Shown: positions 35,587 to 46,541 of the stretch, piece by piece
Layout of the letters: each line of letters starts with the position of its first letter
How positions within the stretch are numbered: the first letter of the stretch is position 1
Assembly: GCA_013416485.1 (NCBI GenBank)
Contig: JACCEO010000007.1
Location: forward strand, 62,001-126,000
Length of the DNA stretch: 64,000 nucleotides
Direction of reading: 5' to 3'
DNA from: Alcaligenaceae bacterium
Lineage (GTDB): Bacteria > Pseudomonadota > Gammaproteobacteria > Burkholderiales > Burkholderiaceae_B
The notes under the pieces: generated by a model
Database searches by the model: none
The model's input: the letters and a program-made list of their open reading frames with translations, nothing else
Told to the model about the DNA's origin: nothing
Made by a program: the position numbers and the translations under genes

Positions 35587-37521
35587 ATTAGCCAGTACCG
35601 TTTCCAGTTCCTCGTGTAATTCCAGCCATTGCATTTCAAGGTCGCTATGCTTTTTGCTTAGCTCGCCATGCTCAGCTAACAGCTTGACCCGCTCATTGCG
35701 GGTTTCATCATTATAGAAATCAGGGTCGGCCATTAGGGCGTCCAATGCAGATAGGCGTTGGTCGGCCTTTTCCATATCGACTTCTATCTTTTTGATTTTG
35801 CTATCCAGAGGTTTGCGCAAGACTGCCAGGCGTTGACGTTCTTCTGCCTCGTGACGGCGCTGGGCTTTACGGTCTATGGCAGTTGCTTCACTATTTCCGT
35901 TAGAGGCACTGTCATTGCGAGCCTGGGTACGTAAGTTGGCACTGCGGTTATTGAGCCATTCCCGGTAGTCTTCCAGATCGCCATCAAACTCGGTGACTTG
36001 GCCATCGGCGACTATCCAGAAGTTATCTACAGTGGTTCGTAATAGATGCCTATCGTGTGACACGATTAGTACACTGCCCGAAAATTCGGCTAAAGCGGCT
36101 GCCAAGGCCTCGCGTGTATCAACATCCAGGTGGTTGCTGGGCTCATCCAGCAGCAGTAAATTAGGTTTTTGCCATACGATAAGCGACAAGGCTAAACGGG
36201 CTTTCTCGCCGCCTGACATAGGGGCCACTAGGTTGTTGACGGTGTCACCACTAAAACCAAAGCCACCCAGGTAATTTCGTAGCTCTTGTTCTCGTGCTTG
36301 CGGCGCTATCCTGACCAAATGTTGTAGAGGGGTCGATTCCAGGTCCAGCATATCAAGCTGATGCTGAGCAAAATACCCAATTTCAAGGCCTTTTGATGCG
36401 CGTCGTTCGCCAGCTAAGACAGGCAGTTGGTCGGCTAGGGTTTTAATTAAAGTACTTTTACCAGCACCGTTTACACCTAATACACCGATACGGCTACCGC
36501 CACGTACGAGTAGCTGCACGTCTTTTAGTATTAATCGCGGTTCACTTACACCATCGATATAGCCAGTAGATACATGGTCCAAGACCAATAACGGATCTGG
36601 CATGCTGACCGGCGAGGGGATGCGTATATCGATGCCGGATTCGGCCTGTAAAGGCGCCAGTTTTTCCATGCGTGCCAAAGCCTTGACACGGCTTTGTGCT
36701 TGCTTGGCTTTGGTTGCCTTGGCTTTAAATCGGTCAATGAAACCTTGTAAACGTTCCGTTTCTTTGGACTGCCTATCGTGGGCTAAGCGTGTTTGGCGCA
36801 GGCGTTCTGCACGTTGCTCTAGGAAGTCTTCATAGCCTCCGCGGTAGCGTATTAGTTTTGCGTGGTCAAAATGTAATATTATTTTGGCGACAGCATCCAA
36901 AAACTCTGTATCGTGCGATATTAAAAGTACTGTGCCTTCGTAGGCGGCTAACCAACGTTCTAGCCACAGCATGGCGTCTAGATCCAGGTGGTTGGTGGGC
37001 TCATCCAGTAGCAGTAGATCAGAGGGCGCCATTAGCGCTCTGGCAAGTGCCAATCGCATCTGCCAGCCGCCAGAGAAACTATTTACAGGCTGCATCCACT
37101 GCTGGGGGGTAAAACCTAGGCCGGCCAATAACTGTTCGGCTCGTGAGGGGGCGCTCCAAGCGTCAGCCTCGACCAAGGCGGACTCTAATTCCGCGATTCT
37201 GTGACCATCGCTGTCTAAGGTCTGGGCACGTTCGGTCTGTAGTTGACGTAAATGAGTGTCGCCATCGATAACAAATTCACGTGCTGGATTACTGTTGTCG
37301 CTAATTTCTTGGTCGACACTGGCAATACGCCAACCGCCTGGCATGGATAATGTACCTGCGTCGGCATCCAGACGACCTTGCAGCAGGGCAAATAGCGTGG
37401 ATTTTCCTGCTCCATTCTTGCCGACTATACCTACACGCTCACCGGGGTTGATGACAAAATCCGTATCGTCCAGCAGGACTTTAGGACCGCGGCGTAAAGT
37501 AAGACTAGTAGCGCGTATCAC
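35584..37521 (-). CDS. ABC-F family ATPase (YheS/Uup-like)
   Basis: Soluble ABC-F protein, 645 residues, with two nucleotide-binding domains: Walker A GKNGAGKST and GVNGAGKST, signatures NSFSGGWQMRLALARALM and PMSGGEKARLALSLIVW, Walker B LLLLDEPTNHLD and LLLLDEPSNHLD, joined by a charged linker (about 230-285). No membrane helices. A C-terminal coiled-coil tail (about 530-645, AQRRHEAEERQRLAVL) is present. ABC-F proteins act on ribosomes; the exact member is uncertain, YheS being likeliest. Its start overlaps the prmB stop by four bases. Confidence 0.93.
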   Translation of the reverse strand: MIRATSLTLRRGPKVLLDDTDFVINPGERVGIVGKNGAGKSTLFALLQGRLDADAGTLSMPGGWRIASVDQEISDNSNPAREFVIDGDTHLRQLQTERAQTLDSDGHRIAELESALVEADAWSAPSRAEQLLAGLGFTPQQWMQPVNSFSGGWQMRLALARALMAPSDLLLLDEPTNHLDLDAMLWLERWLAAYEGTVLLISHDTEFLDAVAKIILHFDHAKLIRYRGGYEDFLEQRAERLRQTRLAHDRQSKETERLQGFIDRFKAKATKAKQAQSRVKALARMEKLAPLQAESGIDIRIPSPVSMPDPLLVLDHVSTGYIDGVSEPRLILKDVQLLVRGGSRIGVLGVNGAGKSTLIKTLADQLPVLAGERRASKGLEIGYFAQHQLDMLDLESTPLQHLVRIAPQAREQELRNYLGGFGFSGDTVNNLVAPMSGGEKARLALSLIVWQKPNLLLLDEPSNHLDVDTREALAAALAEFSGSVLIVSHDRHLLRTTVDNFWIVADGQVTEFDGDLEDYREWLNNRSANLRTQARNDSASNGNSEATAIDRKAQRRHEAEERQRLAVLRKPLDSKIKKIEVDMEKADQRLSALDALMADPDFYNDETRNERVKLLAEHGELSKKHSDLEMQWLELHEELETVLAN

Positions 37522-38414
37522 GAGGCCAATTGCTCCCGTGTCAGCATTAAAATTTGATCTTCTGTATTTTCAGTGCTTAGCCATACAGGGTCTAGATCGG
37601 GGAAAGCAGCAGTAAAATGATCGTACTCATGACCAATTTCTAGAACCAGCATACCGTTGGGAGCCATGAAGTTGGGTGCCACCTGCAGTAGTTCGCGTAT
37701 TAAGTCCATACCGTCGTCGCCGCCTGCTAATGCCAGTGTGGGTTCATGCAAGTATTCTGCCGGTAAGGTTTGCATAGAACGACTGTTGACATAGGGTGGG
37801 TTACAGATAATTAGGTTGTATTCGCAAGGTGGCAGCTGTTTGAATAAATCACTGCGATGCGCGGTGACTCGGCCATCCAATAGGTAGGCATCTATATTTA
37901 ATTTGGCAACCTCCAGTGCATCTTCAGAGATATCAACAGCATCTACCTGGGCATTAGGAAAAGCCAGGGCTGCCAGTATGGCTAAACATCCTGAGCCCGT
38001 GCACAAGTCCAGTACGTTTTCGATGGCTTCAGGTTCACCAATCCAGGGGCTTAAACCGTGATCCAGTAGCTCTGAAATGGGTGAGCGGGGCACAATAACC
38101 CGAGAGTCCACAATAAACCTATGGCCTTGCAACCAGGCCTCACCAGTTAAATAGGCGGCTGGGGCGCGTTCTTTTTGGCGTCGCGCTACCAGTTGCAGAA
38201 AGCGCTGGGCTTCCTCGGGCAACACGCGGGCATCTAGAAAGGGCTCTAAAGTGTCTAGAGGTAGATTCAGGCTATGTAAAAGCAAATACACCGCTTCGTC
38301 CCAGGCATTGTCGCTGCCATGACCAAAGGAGAGTTCTGATGCGTTGAACTGGCTTACCGCATAACGCAAAAGGTCGCGTAGCGTAAATAGATGAAGGTGT
38401 GCTGTTTGGTGCAT
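37518..38414 (-). CDS. prmB: Ribosomal protein uL3 N5-glutamine methyltransferase PrmB
   Basis: SAM-dependent methyltransferase modifying a Gln of ribosomal protein L3. Helical N-terminal domain (LFTLRDLLRYAVSQF, AYLTGEAWLQGHRFIVD), VIVPRSPISELLDHGL, SAM motif VLDLCTGSGCLAILAAL and catalytic NPPYVNSRSM. The NPPY-containing family also holds PrmC; SPISELL and the N-terminus match PrmB. The frame is open to an ATG at 38513 (331 residues), but ATG 38414 gives 298 residues and aligns with the E. coli N-terminus, so I use it. No ribosome site decides between them. Confidence 0.92.
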   Translation of the reverse strand: MHQTAHLHLFTLRDLLRYAVSQFNASELSFGHGSDNAWDEAVYLLLHSLNLPLDTLEPFLDARVLPEEAQRFLQLVARRQKERAPAAYLTGEAWLQGHRFIVDSRVIVPRSPISELLDHGLSPWIGEPEAIENVLDLCTGSGCLAILAALAFPNAQVDAVDISEDALEVAKLNIDAYLLDGRVTAHRSDLFKQLPPCEYNLIICNPPYVNSRSMQTLPAEYLHEPTLALAGGDDGMDLIRELLQVAPNFMAPNGMLVLEIGHEYDHFTAAFPDLDPVWLSTENTEDQILMLTREQLAS

Positions 38415-38585
38415 GGCCAGAAGATCTAAGGGAGTTATACGCCACGAGCGGGCTAAAGAGAGCAGTGCTTTTTTTACGTATGGAGTCGCCCAATTATAAT
38501 GGGCTAGCAGCATAAAAGCAGCAGCAGGGCCGAAGCCCGACTACTTGAATCACACTAATGACTGTGCATTAATGTGCTGTCTTTT

Positions 38586-38670
38586 TGGTGCGAACGGAGA
38601 GACTCGAACTCTCACACCTCTCGGCGCCAGAACCTAAATCTGGTGCGTCTACCAATTCCGCCACGTTCGC
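38586..38670 (-). tRNA. tRNA-Leu (anticodon UAG)
   Basis: An 85-base gene with acceptor stem GCGAACG / CGTTCGC, encoded CCA end, D-loop GGAATTGGTAGACGC, anticodon arm CCAGATTTAGGTTCTGG with TAG at the centre, a long variable arm typical of leucine tRNA, and T-arm GAGTTCGAGTCTC. It reads CUA and probably other CUN codons. Confidence 0.97.
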
Positions 38671-38700
38671 TAAGACAAGCCCAGAAGTATAGCACAGTAT

Positions 38701-39579
38701 TTAATAAATGGGTGGACAACCTTCGGGGCGACGTTTAAAACGTCTATGTACCCAGTAATATTGTTCGGGAATCTTCAAGATTTCAGCTTCTAACAGCTGG
38801 TTCATACGCAGAGCGTCTGCCTGCAGGTCGCCGCTGGGGTAGTTCTCTAGGGGCTTAAGTATAGTGAGCTTATACCCTTGGTAGTCGGGTAATACCGTCG
38901 TGACAAAGGGCACGACACGGGCACGGCCTAATTGAGCAAGACGCGACACAGCGGTTAACGTACATGCAGGTACCCCAAAAAAGGGTACGAATACAGAGTC
39001 GCGCAAGCCAAAGTCCATATCGGCTGCCAGCATAATAGGCTTGCCAGATTTAAGGGTTTTAAGTATTTGGCGTGCGCTGCTATGGCGGGGAATCATTTCT
39101 GTGCCAAAACGTGAGCGCTGTTCTAGTGCGATGCTATTCGTCGCTACATCTGACATCGGGGTGTATAGCGATGCGACTGGATGCTTAATTGAATAATACA
39201 TACAGCCGGCTTCTATGGCGGCAAAGTGAAAACCCATAAATATAGTAGGCTGCTCATAACTATCTAGTAGGGGTATGGCACTTTCCAGTTCTACCAAGGC
39301 AGACAGCCGGGCGGCGCTGCCATACCACTGTATGCCGCGTTCTAAGTAGCTACGTATGACATGCTGGAAAGTTTCCCGTCCCATGATGTCTCGCTGATCT
39401 GCAGGCATGTCAGGAAAACACAACCGCAGATTCGTTAGTAGGATGTGTTTACGTCGACTGGGTAGGCGATATAGCGCAGAGCCTAACATAGCGCCTAATC
39501 GGGCGACTACACCATAGGGTAGCCACGACAGCATGCGTAATAGGCCTGCAATTAGCGCTTTCTGGATAGTAGGGTTCAC
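38701..39579 (-). CDS. lpxL: Lipid A biosynthesis lauroyl/myristoyl acyltransferase family protein
   Basis: Member of the LpxL/LpxM (HtrB/MsbB) family, 292 residues, adding secondary acyl chains to lipid A at the inner membrane. An N-terminal hydrophobic anchor is followed by the catalytic His-X4-Glu in GFHFAAIEAG, then DFGLRDSVFVPFFGVPACT and the C-terminal PEQYYWVHRRFKRRP typical of the family. Which paralogue it is, and the chain length it uses, cannot be told. Confidence 0.9.
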   Translation of the reverse strand: MNPTIQKALIAGLLRMLSWLPYGVVARLGAMLGSALYRLPSRRKHILLTNLRLCFPDMPADQRDIMGRETFQHVIRSYLERGIQWYGSAARLSALVELESAIPLLDSYEQPTIFMGFHFAAIEAGCMYYSIKHPVASLYTPMSDVATNSIALEQRSRFGTEMIPRHSSARQILKTLKSGKPIMLAADMDFGLRDSVFVPFFGVPACTLTAVSRLAQLGRARVVPFVTTVLPDYQGYKLTILKPLENYPSGDLQADALRMNQLLEAEILKIPEQYYWVHRRFKRRPEGCPPIY

Positions 39580-39772
39580 GTTATAGTTATCAGTGTAGGC
39601 TGTTGCTAGCCACGGTGAGTGGCAGTCAGTTGGCTACCAAGAATTTGCAGTGTAACAGCGCGGCTAGCTTGACTCGGGCTATAGTGCAATTTTTGCCATC
39701 AAGATCACTTTCCTGAGTTTCCGGTAAAATGTTCCGTTAACTTGTCCAATTACTCATTTAAATAGGTTCCTA

Positions 39773-41083
39773 ATGCAACCCGTGGTTGAAATTGTGTCCG
39801 GCCTGGAGCGCCGTGTCGATCTGGTAGTTTCGGTCGCCGATATTGAAAAAGAAGTCCAGGCCCAGCTGAAGCAAGTAGCGCGTACAGCAAAAGTACAAGG
39901 CTTTCGTCCCGGCAAGGCGCCTTTGTCGCTTATCGAGCGTAGCCATGGCCCAGGTATACGCTATGACGTCATCAATTCTGAAATTGGACGTGCACTGGAC
40001 AAAATTCTTCAAGCAGCCAACGTTCGCGTGGCCGGCAGCCCTACACTAGAGCCAAAGACTGAAGGCGTAGACGAAGGTTCTATGGCGTTTTCCGCTACCT
40101 TCGAGGTCTATCCTGAAGTTGCCTTGCCAGACATGGCTTCCTTGGAAGTTAAACGTGTTCAGGCTCAGGTCGGCGACGATGAAGTGCAACGCACTATCGA
40201 CATCCTGCGCAAGCAGCGTGCTACTTATGAAGTTGCCGAAGGTCGCGAAGCCCAAGACAGCGATCGCGTTACTCTGGACTTTGTCGGCACCATAGATGGC
40301 GTCGCTTTTGAAGGTGGTTCGGCTGAAAACTTCCCCTTTGTTTTGGGCGAAGGCCGTATGTTGCCCGAATTTGAAACCGCTGTTCGTGGCCTGAAAGCCG
40401 GCGAAAGCAAAACCTTCCCCTTGGCCTTCCCTGAAGACTACGGCAGCGAAGAAGTGGCTGGTAAAACTGCTGAATTCAAAATCACAGTCAAAGACGTGGC
40501 AATTGCCGTGTTGCCTGAACTGAACGACGAATTCGCCAAATCGCTGGGTCAACCCGAAGGCGATATGACAAAACTGCTGGCCGAGGTACGCAGCAACATA
40601 GAACGCGAGACTAAGGCTCGTGCTCAGGCTCGCACTAAAAGCAGCGTTATGGACGCCTTGGCTGTTGCATCCACCTTTGACGTACCTAAAGCCTTAGTTG
40701 CTACCGACAGCGAAAGTCGTGTTGCTCAGGCTCGCGAAGAACTCAAGCAACGTGGTGTGCCTAATGCTGACACCATGCCTATACCTGCAGAAGCGTTTGC
40801 CGCAGAGTCCGAGCGTCGTGTGCGTTTAGGTCTGTTGGTGTCGGAATTGGTTAAAACCGCAGACCTGCAAGCCAAACCTGAACAGGTTCGTGCTCGCATC
40901 GAAGAGTTTGCTCAAAACTACGAGCAACCTGCTGATGTTGTTGCTTACTACTTGGCAGACCGTCAGCGTCGCGCTGAAATTGAAGCCATTGTATTGGAAG
41001 ATAACGTTGTTGAATACGTACTGGCCAATGCCAAGGTTACTGACGAAGACGTCGCTTTTGACGAACTCATGGGAACAAACTAA
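39773..41083 (+). CDS. tig: Trigger factor
   Basis: Ribosome-bound chaperone and peptidyl-prolyl isomerase, 436 residues. N-terminal ribosome-binding domain with the signature [18 protein letters not shown]-like domain (about 160-240, [30 protein letters not shown]) and a helical C-terminal chaperone domain. The stop overlaps the clpP start as TAATG, the classical tig-clpP-clpX-lon order. Confidence 0.97.
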   Translation: MQPVVEIVSGLERRVDLVVSVADIEKEVQAQLKQVARTAKVQGFRPGKAPLSLIERSHGPGIRYDVINSEIGRALDKILQAANVRVAGSPTLEPKTEGVDEGSMAFSATFEVYPEVALPDMASLEVKRVQAQVGDDEVQRTIDILRKQRATYEVAEGREAQDSDRVTLDFVGTIDGVAFEGGSAENFPFVLGEGRMLPEFETAVRGLKAGESKTFPLAFPEDYGSEEVAGKTAEFKITVKDVAIAVLPELNDEFAKSLGQPEGDMTKLLAEVRSNIERETKARAQARTKSSVMDALAVASTFDVPKALVATDSESRVAQAREELKQRGVPNADTMPIPAEAFAAESERRVRLGLLVSELVKTADLQAKPEQVRARIEEFAQNYEQPADVVAYYLADRQRRAEIEAIVLEDNVVEYVLANAKVTDEDVAFDELMGTN

Positions 41084-41739
41084 TGTCGCGTTTTACCGAT
41101 TTTTACGCATCAATGAATGGTGGCAACTCCGTAACTCCTACAGGGTTGGGATATGTGCCTATCGTGATCGAACAGTCGGGTCGTGGCGAGCGTTCTTACG
41201 ATATCTACTCCCGCTTGCTGCGCGAACGCATCATTTTTTTTGTTGGTCCGGTCAATGACCATACGGCCAACCTGGTGGTGGCGCAGCTGCTGTTTCTAGA
41301 ATCAGAGAATCCTGACAAGGATATTTCCCTGTATATCAACTCGCCTGGCGGCTCGGTGTATGCAGGGATGGCTATCTACGACACCATGCAGTTCGTTAAA
41401 CCAGATATATCTACTTTGTGTACAGGGATTGCGGCCAGCATGGGCGCTTTCCTGTTATCCGCAGGTACCAAGGGTAAGCGTTACAGCTTGCCTAACTCAC
41501 GGATCATGATCCATCAGCCCTCTGGGGGTACTCAGGGCCAAGCCACCGACATACAGATACAGGCACGTGAAATCCTAAATCTGCGTGATCAGCTCAATGG
41601 CATATTGGCTGCTAACACCGGTCAAACCATAGAGCGTATTGCTGAAGACACCGAACGTGATAACTTCATGTCGGCAGAAGATGCGGTAGCGTATGGTCTG
41701 GTGGACAAAGTACTGGTTTCTCGTAGCGACGAAGCCTAG
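41083..41739 (+). CDS. clpP: ATP-dependent Clp protease proteolytic subunit ClpP
   Basis: Serine peptidase forming the tetradecameric core used by ClpA and ClpX, 218 residues. Catalytic Ser in [15 protein letters not shown], His in [10 protein letters not shown], and the [20 protein letters not shown] segment near the end. A short N-terminal lead (about 25 residues) before [20 protein letters not shown] is probably a propeptide. It is translationally coupled to tig and separated from clpX by two hairpins. Confidence 0.97.
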   Translation: MSRFTDFYASMNGGNSVTPTGLGYVPIVIEQSGRGERSYDIYSRLLRERIIFFVGPVNDHTANLVVAQLLFLESENPDKDISLYINSPGGSVYAGMAIYDTMQFVKPDISTLCTGIAASMGAFLLSAGTKGKRYSLPNSRIMIHQPSGGTQGQATDIQIQAREILNLRDQLNGILAANTGQTIERIAEDTERDNFMSAEDAVAYGLVDKVLVSRSDEA

Positions 41740-41751
41740 GGTTATCCTAAT

Positions 41752-41777
41752 GGCGGGGCGCTTTTATGCGCGCCGCC
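41752..41777 (+). terminator. GC-rich hairpin between clpP and clpX
   Basis: A strong stem GGCGGGGCGC / GCGCGCCGCC with one mismatch and a six-base loop. No T-run follows. It could slow polymerase or protect the 3' end of the tig-clpP message. Confidence 0.5.
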
Positions 41778-41788
41778 CAGCCACCCCG

Positions 41789-41810
41789 CAGATAAACATA
41801 GGTTTATCTG
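41789..41810 (+). other. Second hairpin in the clpX leader
   Basis: Perfect 9-base stem CAGATAAAC / GTTTATCTG with a four-base ATAG loop, 26 bases before the clpX start. It is followed by TTTATTG, so a weak terminator is possible. As DNA it could also be an operator for a dimeric regulator. Confidence 0.45.
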
Positions 41811-41835
41811 TTTATTGAATTGATCAAAGAGCTCT

Positions 41836-43149
41836 ATGTCCGAAAAAAAAGGATCGGCCGACGATAAAGTGTTGCAGTGTTCTTTTTGCAACAAAAGCCA
41901 GCATGAGGTGCGCAAGCTCATTGCCGGGCCGTCGTCTGTCTTTATATGCGACGAATGCATTGACCTTTGCAACGATATCATTCTCGAGGAATCGCAGGAT
42001 GCTGCAAGGGATGCCGTTCGTAACGAATTGCCTACGCCGCATGAAATTAAAGGTTTCCTTGACGGCTATGTCATTGGCCAGGACACGCCTAAGCGTAATC
42101 TTGCTGTGGCTGTTTATAACCATTACAAACGCATACGTTATGGTGAAGTCAAAGGTGATGATGTCGAGCTGTCCAAAAGCAATATTTTGCTGATAGGGCC
42201 TACCGGCTCGGGTAAAACCTTGCTGGCACAAACATTAGCGCGTATGCTGGATGTACCTTTTGTGATGGCCGACGCCACCACATTGACCGAAGCCGGTTAT
42301 GTGGGTGAAGACGTCGAAAACATCGTACAAAAGCTATTGCAAGCATGCAATTACGATGTTGAAAAAGCCCAGCGTGCCATCATTTATATTGATGAGATCG
42401 ACAAGATTTCACGCAAATCTGATAACCCATCGATTACCCGCGACGTATCCGGCGAGGGTGTACAGCAAGCCTTACTAAAGCTAATAGAAGGCACAGTGGC
42501 TTCAGTGCCTCCCCAAGGGGGGCGCAAACATCCTAACCAGGACTTCGTCCAAATAGACACTACCAATATCTTGTTCATTGTTGGTGGCGCATTTGACGGC
42601 CTGGAAAAAGTCATACGGGACCGCACCGAGAAATCCGGTATAGGATTTTCGGCGTCTGTACGTGCCAAGACCGAACGTGGTGTGGGAGAGTTGTTTGCCG
42701 AAGTCGAGCCTGAAGACCTAATAAAGTTCGGTTTGATTCCTGAACTGGTAGGGCGCTTGCCCGTGGTAGCCACTCTGGAAGAGCTCCAGGAAGATACCTT
42801 GGTGCGCATACTCACAGAGCCTAAAAATGCTTTGGTGAAACAATTCCAGAAGTTATTCCATATGGAAGACGTTGAACTGGAAATTCAAACAGATGCATTG
42901 AACGCGATTGCAAAACGGGCCATCAAGCGCCGTACTGGGGCTCGGGGTTTGCGCTCCATTCTTGAGCAAGCGTTGTTAGGCACCATGTACGAACTGCCAT
43001 CTAACAAGGATGTCGTCAAGGTGGTGCTGGATGAAAATGCCATAGAAGGCAAAAGTCAGCCTATACTAATCTATGCGGACAAAGACGAGACCGATCCTGA
43101 AGGATCTCCACCACAGGATGGCAAGAAACTCAAAGGTGCTGCTGCATAA
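41836..43149 (+). CDS. clpX: ATP-dependent Clp protease ATP-binding subunit ClpX
   Basis: AAA+ unfoldase, 437 residues. N-terminal zinc-binding domain with two Cys pairs (CSFCNKSQ and CDECIDLC), Walker [16 protein letters not shown], Walker [11 protein letters not shown], sensor and arginine-finger regions, the ClpP-contacting IGF loop in [10 protein letters not shown], and the C-terminal [15 protein letters not shown]. Length is normal. It follows clpP after a 96-base gap with two hairpins. Confidence 0.97.
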   Translation: MSEKKGSADDKVLQCSFCNKSQHEVRKLIAGPSSVFICDECIDLCNDIILEESQDAARDAVRNELPTPHEIKGFLDGYVIGQDTPKRNLAVAVYNHYKRIRYGEVKGDDVELSKSNILLIGPTGSGKTLLAQTLARMLDVPFVMADATTLTEAGYVGEDVENIVQKLLQACNYDVEKAQRAIIYIDEIDKISRKSDNPSITRDVSGEGVQQALLKLIEGTVASVPPQGGRKHPNQDFVQIDTTNILFIVGGAFDGLEKVIRDRTEKSGIGFSASVRAKTERGVGELFAEVEPEDLIKFGLIPELVGRLPVVATLEELQEDTLVRILTEPKNALVKQFQKLFHMEDVELEIQTDALNAIAKRAIKRRTGARGLRSILEQALLGTMYELPSNKDVVKVVLDENAIEGKSQPILIYADKDETDPEGSPPQDGKKLKGAAA

Positions 43150-43194
43150 TAGGGAGCACAGGGTGCTATTCCTTAGTAAATAGCAGTTGCTACC

Positions 43195-43224
43195 CTTGAA
43201 ATTCTGGTTATCGTCACTACATAT
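43195..43224 (+). promoter_or_regulatory. Sigma-32-like heat-shock promoter upstream of lon
   Basis: CTTGAAA at 43195-43201 matches the sigma-32 -35 element, and CTACATAT at 43217-43224 resembles the CCCCATNT -10 element, with a 15-base spacer. lon is a heat-shock gene in many proteobacteria. The assignment is by consensus only. Confidence 0.5.
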
Positions 43225-43241
43225 AGCTACAGGTAGTACTT

Positions 43242-43267
43242 AAAAGGGAGGCCCTGGCTTCCCTTTT
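43242..43267 (+). terminator. Hairpin in the lon leader
   Basis: AAAAGGGA / TCCCTTTT stem with a 10-base loop, ending in TTTT, 30 bases before the lon start and downstream of the sigma-32-like promoter. It could end read-through from clpX or act as a leader attenuator for lon. Confidence 0.45.
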
Positions 43268-43297
43268 GCATCTCAAGCAAATCTTAAGGAAATTACT

Positions 43298-45772
43298 ATG
43301 TCTGCGAGCCAGATTCTTACTTCAGAACCAACGGACTTGCCACTATTGCCTTTGCGCGATGTCGTCGTGTTTCCGCACATGGTGATTCCCCTGTTCGTTG
43401 GCCGTCCTCGCTCTATTAAGGCGCTGGAACTTGCCATGGAGGCAGGTAATAATATTATGTTGGTGGCTCAAAAGTCCGCCGGCAAAGACGATCCTACACC
43501 CGAAGATCTCTATGAAATCGGCTGTGCGGCCAGCATATTGCAAATGCTTAAACTGCCCGACGGTACCGTCAAAGTGTTGGTCGAGGGCGTGCAGCGTGCT
43601 CGCATACAATCTGTCAGCGATGCCGATAGCCACTTTATGGCTGTAGTGGTTCCCGTGGAAGCTGACGATGGCGAAGAGTCCGAGGCAGAAGCCTTGCGTC
43701 GTGCTGTGGTTGCCCAATTCGAGCAATACGTCAAACTAAATAAAAAAATACCCCAAGAAATTCTGGCATCCCTTAGTGGTCTGGATGACGCAGGTCGCTT
43801 GGCAGATACTATTTCCGCTCATTTGCCACTTAAGCTCGAGCAGAAACAACGCATGCTGGAAATTCTAGGCACTGCTGAGCGTCTGGAAAGCTTGCTGACT
43901 CAGCTGGAATCTGAAATCGATATACTTCAGGTTGAAAAGCGTATACGTGGCCGTGTCAAAAAACAGATGGAAAAAAGCCAGCGTGATTACTATCTGAACG
44001 AGCAAGTCAAAGCCATACAAAAAGAATTAGGTGAAGGCGAAGAAGGTGCCGACATCGAAGAGCTAGAAAAGAAAATTGCCGATGCGCAATTGCCTAAAGA
44101 CGCTCAGAAAAAGGCTGATGCTGAATTAAAAAAACTTAAGCTTATGTCACCTATGTCGGCCGAAGCCACTGTGGTGCGCAATTACATTGACACCTTGATT
44201 GGTTTGCCTTGGCGCAAGAAAAGTCGTATCAACACGTCTATCATCAATGCTGAAGAAGTCTTGGATGCCGATCACTATGGCCTAGAAAAGGTCAAAGAAC
44301 GCATCGTTGAATACTTAGCAGTACAACAGCGTGTCGACAAACTAAAAGCGCCTATATTGTGTCTGGTAGGCCCTCCTGGTGTGGGTAAAACCTCGCTGGG
44401 GCAGTCCATTGCTCGTGCCACCAATCGTAAGTTTGTGCGCATGGCCTTAGGTGGCGTACGTGACGAAGCCGAGATCCGCGGCCACAGGCGTACGTATATA
44501 GGCTCTATGCCAGGAAAAATCCTGCAGAACATGTCCAAAGTGGCTGTGCGTAATCCTTTGTTCCTGCTCGACGAGATCGATAAAATGGGTGCCGATTTCC
44601 GTGGCGACCCGTCGTCAGCCTTGCTTGAGGTCCTGGATCCCGAACAAAACCATACTTTTCAAGATCACTACATTGAAGTTGATTTTGACTTGTCCGACGT
44701 AATGTTTGTAGCAACCAGCAATACGCTGAATATTCCACCCGCATTATTAGACCGTATGGAAGTTATTCGTTTGTCGGGTTACACCGAAGATGAAAAGCTG
44801 AATATTGCGACCCAGCATTTGTTGCCTAAGCTCATGAAGAATAATGGTGTGCGCGAAGGTGAAATGTTGATTGAGGAATCAGCCATACGCGATATTGTGC
44901 GTTATTACACACGTGAAGCTGGTGTACGTGCTCTGGAACGTGAAATCAGCAAAATCTGCCGAAAAGTAATTAAAAAGCTATTGCTTACCAATCCTGTAGC
45001 GGTTAAGTCACGTAGTCGAAAAGCTGCTGCAATAGACCCTGCAAATCAAGTGGTGGTTAATGCCGATAACTTGAATGATTATCTGGGCGTCAGACGCTAT
45101 TCCTTTGGTTTAGCAGAAACTGAAAACAAGGTGGGCCAGGTAACGGGTCTGGCTTGGACAGAAGTGGGTGGCGACTTGCTAACGATTGAAGTTGCCGACA
45201 TGCCAGGTAAGGGCGCAGTATTGCGCACAGGCTTGTTGGGTGATGTCATGAAAGAGTCAGTAGAGGCCGCCCGCACGGTGGTACGAGCTCGTTCTCAGCA
45301 GTGGGGTATTGCAAATACTGCCTTTGAAAAACGCGACATTCACGTACATTTTCCTGAAGGTGCTACGCCAAAAGATGGGCCATCGGCCGGTATAGCCATT
45401 ACTACGGCTATGGTATCTGCCTTAACCGGTATACCGGTAAGGGCTGATGTCGCCATGACAGGTGAAATTACCTTGCGTGGTGAAGTGTTGGCCATAGGTG
45501 GGCTTAAGGAAAAGCTCTTGGCGGCTCAGCGCGGTGGGATAAAAACCGTGATGATCCCCGAAGAAAACGTGAAGGACTTGGCCGAGATTCCTGATAACGT
45601 CAAAAATCATCTGGAAATTATTCCAGTACGTTGGATAGATAGGGTGCTGGAAGTAGCATTGCAAAACATGCCTACACCCCTGTCTGACGAAGAAGTCGCG
45701 CGTTTGGCAGCCGAGGCCGTTGCTGCAGCTAAAACATCAGACACTAGTGCTGGTGGTTTAATGAAGCATTAA
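43298..45772 (+). CDS. lon: ATP-dependent protease La (Lon)
   Basis: Homo-oligomeric AAA+ protease, 824 residues. N-terminal substrate-binding domain ([20 protein letters not shown]), coiled coil ([20 protein letters not shown]), Walker [17 protein letters not shown], Walker [12 protein letters not shown] and the C-terminal protease domain with the catalytic Ser in [11 protein letters not shown] and Lys in [15 protein letters not shown] strong terminator follows. Confidence 0.97.
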   Translation: MSASQILTSEPTDLPLLPLRDVVVFPHMVIPLFVGRPRSIKALELAMEAGNNIMLVAQKSAGKDDPTPEDLYEIGCAASILQMLKLPDGTVKVLVEGVQRARIQSVSDADSHFMAVVVPVEADDGEESEAEALRRAVVAQFEQYVKLNKKIPQEILASLSGLDDAGRLADTISAHLPLKLEQKQRMLEILGTAERLESLLTQLESEIDILQVEKRIRGRVKKQMEKSQRDYYLNEQVKAIQKELGEGEEGADIEELEKKIADAQLPKDAQKKADAELKKLKLMSPMSAEATVVRNYIDTLIGLPWRKKSRINTSIINAEEVLDADHYGLEKVKERIVEYLAVQQRVDKLKAPILCLVGPPGVGKTSLGQSIARATNRKFVRMALGGVRDEAEIRGHRRTYIGSMPGKILQNMSKVAVRNPLFLLDEIDKMGADFRGDPSSALLEVLDPEQNHTFQDHYIEVDFDLSDVMFVATSNTLNIPPALLDRMEVIRLSGYTEDEKLNIATQHLLPKLMKNNGVREGEMLIEESAIRDIVRYYTREAGVRALEREISKICRKVIKKLLLTNPVAVKSRSRKAAAIDPANQVVVNADNLNDYLGVRRYSFGLAETENKVGQVTGLAWTEVGGDLLTIEVADMPGKGAVLRTGLLGDVMKESVEAARTVVRARSQQWGIANTAFEKRDIHVHFPEGATPKDGPSAGIAITTAMVSALTGIPVRADVAMTGEITLRGEVLAIGGLKEKLLAAQRGGIKTVMIPEENVKDLAEIPDNVKNHLEIIPVRWIDRVLEVALQNMPTPLSDEEVARLAAEAVAAAKTSDTSAGGLMKH

Positions 45773-45803
45773 TTGCTTGTAGTATGCTGTTAAAAGCGGC
45801 ATG

Positions 45804-45843
45804 AAAAAGCCCCTGTAAGCAAACTGCTTGTCAGGGGCTTTTT
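45804..45843. terminator. Bidirectional terminator between lon and lexA
   Basis: Perfect 12-base outer stem AAAAAGCCCCTG / CAGGGGCTTTTT with an inner AAGCA / TGCTT stem. A-run and T-run on the two sides make it active in both directions, between convergent lon and lexA. Confidence 0.9.
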
Positions 45844-45853
45844 ACATAATTGG

Positions 45854-46537
45854 CTAGTGTAATGGCGAATTGCGTATTAAGCCCACAGCAATGCCCTCGA
45901 TGTAGAAATCGTCATCGGGACTGATAACTATTGCTTGGTAGTCGGGATTTTCTGGTAATAGTTCTAGGCGCTTACCGGATCGGTACAAGCGTTTAACGGT
46001 AACTTCGTCACCTAAGCGAGCCACAACAATTTGCCCGTGTAATGCTTCAGGGGCTTTTTTGACGGCTAAGAGATCTCCATCGAGTATGCCGGCGTCGCGC
46101 ATACTAAGGCCTTGCACGCGTAGTAAATAGTCTGGGGTTTTCACAAATAGCGAGGCTTCTATACCGATTTCACGTTCTATGTGTTCTGCGGCCAGTATAG
46201 GGTTGCCTGCAGCGACACGGCCCACTACGGGCACCAGCAGTTGATTTAACGCCTGACTGGCATGCGAGACGTAGTCTTGGATAGCTGAGCGTGCTGTATT
46301 GGCGGTAGGTGGAGCTATAGGGGTGTCGGTAAGACGTATGCCGCGTGAAGCCCCTGGTGTGAGTTCTATGGCACCCTTTTTGGCTAGGGCGCGCAAATGA
46401 TCTTCGGCAGCATTGGCTGATTTAAAACCCAAGGCCCGTGCGATTTCCGCACGAGTTGGGGGAAAACCGGTACGTATAATTTCGCTACGTATAAGTTCTA
46501 GGACTTCTTTTTGACGAGCTGTAAGTTTAATAGCCAT
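45854..46537 (-). CDS. lexA: SOS repressor LexA
   Basis: Repressor-protease of the SOS response, 227 residues. Winged helix-turn-helix domain (about 1-70, [25 protein letters not shown]), cleavage site Ala-Gly in GRVAAGNPI, catalytic Ser in [14 protein letters not shown] and Lys in [12 protein letters not shown]. The linker (about 75-100) is longer than in E. coli LexA (202 residues), as is common in betaproteobacteria. An SOS box lies directly upstream, so it should repress itself. Confidence 0.97.
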   Translation of the reverse strand: MAIKLTARQKEVLELIRSEIIRTGFPPTRAEIARALGFKSANAAEDHLRALAKKGAIELTPGASRGIRLTDTPIAPPTANTARSAIQDYVSHASQALNQLLVPVVGRVAAGNPILAAEHIEREIGIEASLFVKTPDYLLRVQGLSMRDAGILDGDLLAVKKAPEALHGQIVVARLGDEVTVKRLYRSGKRLELLPENPDYQAIVISPDDDFYIEGIAVGLIRNSPLH

Positions 46538-46541
46538 GCCT

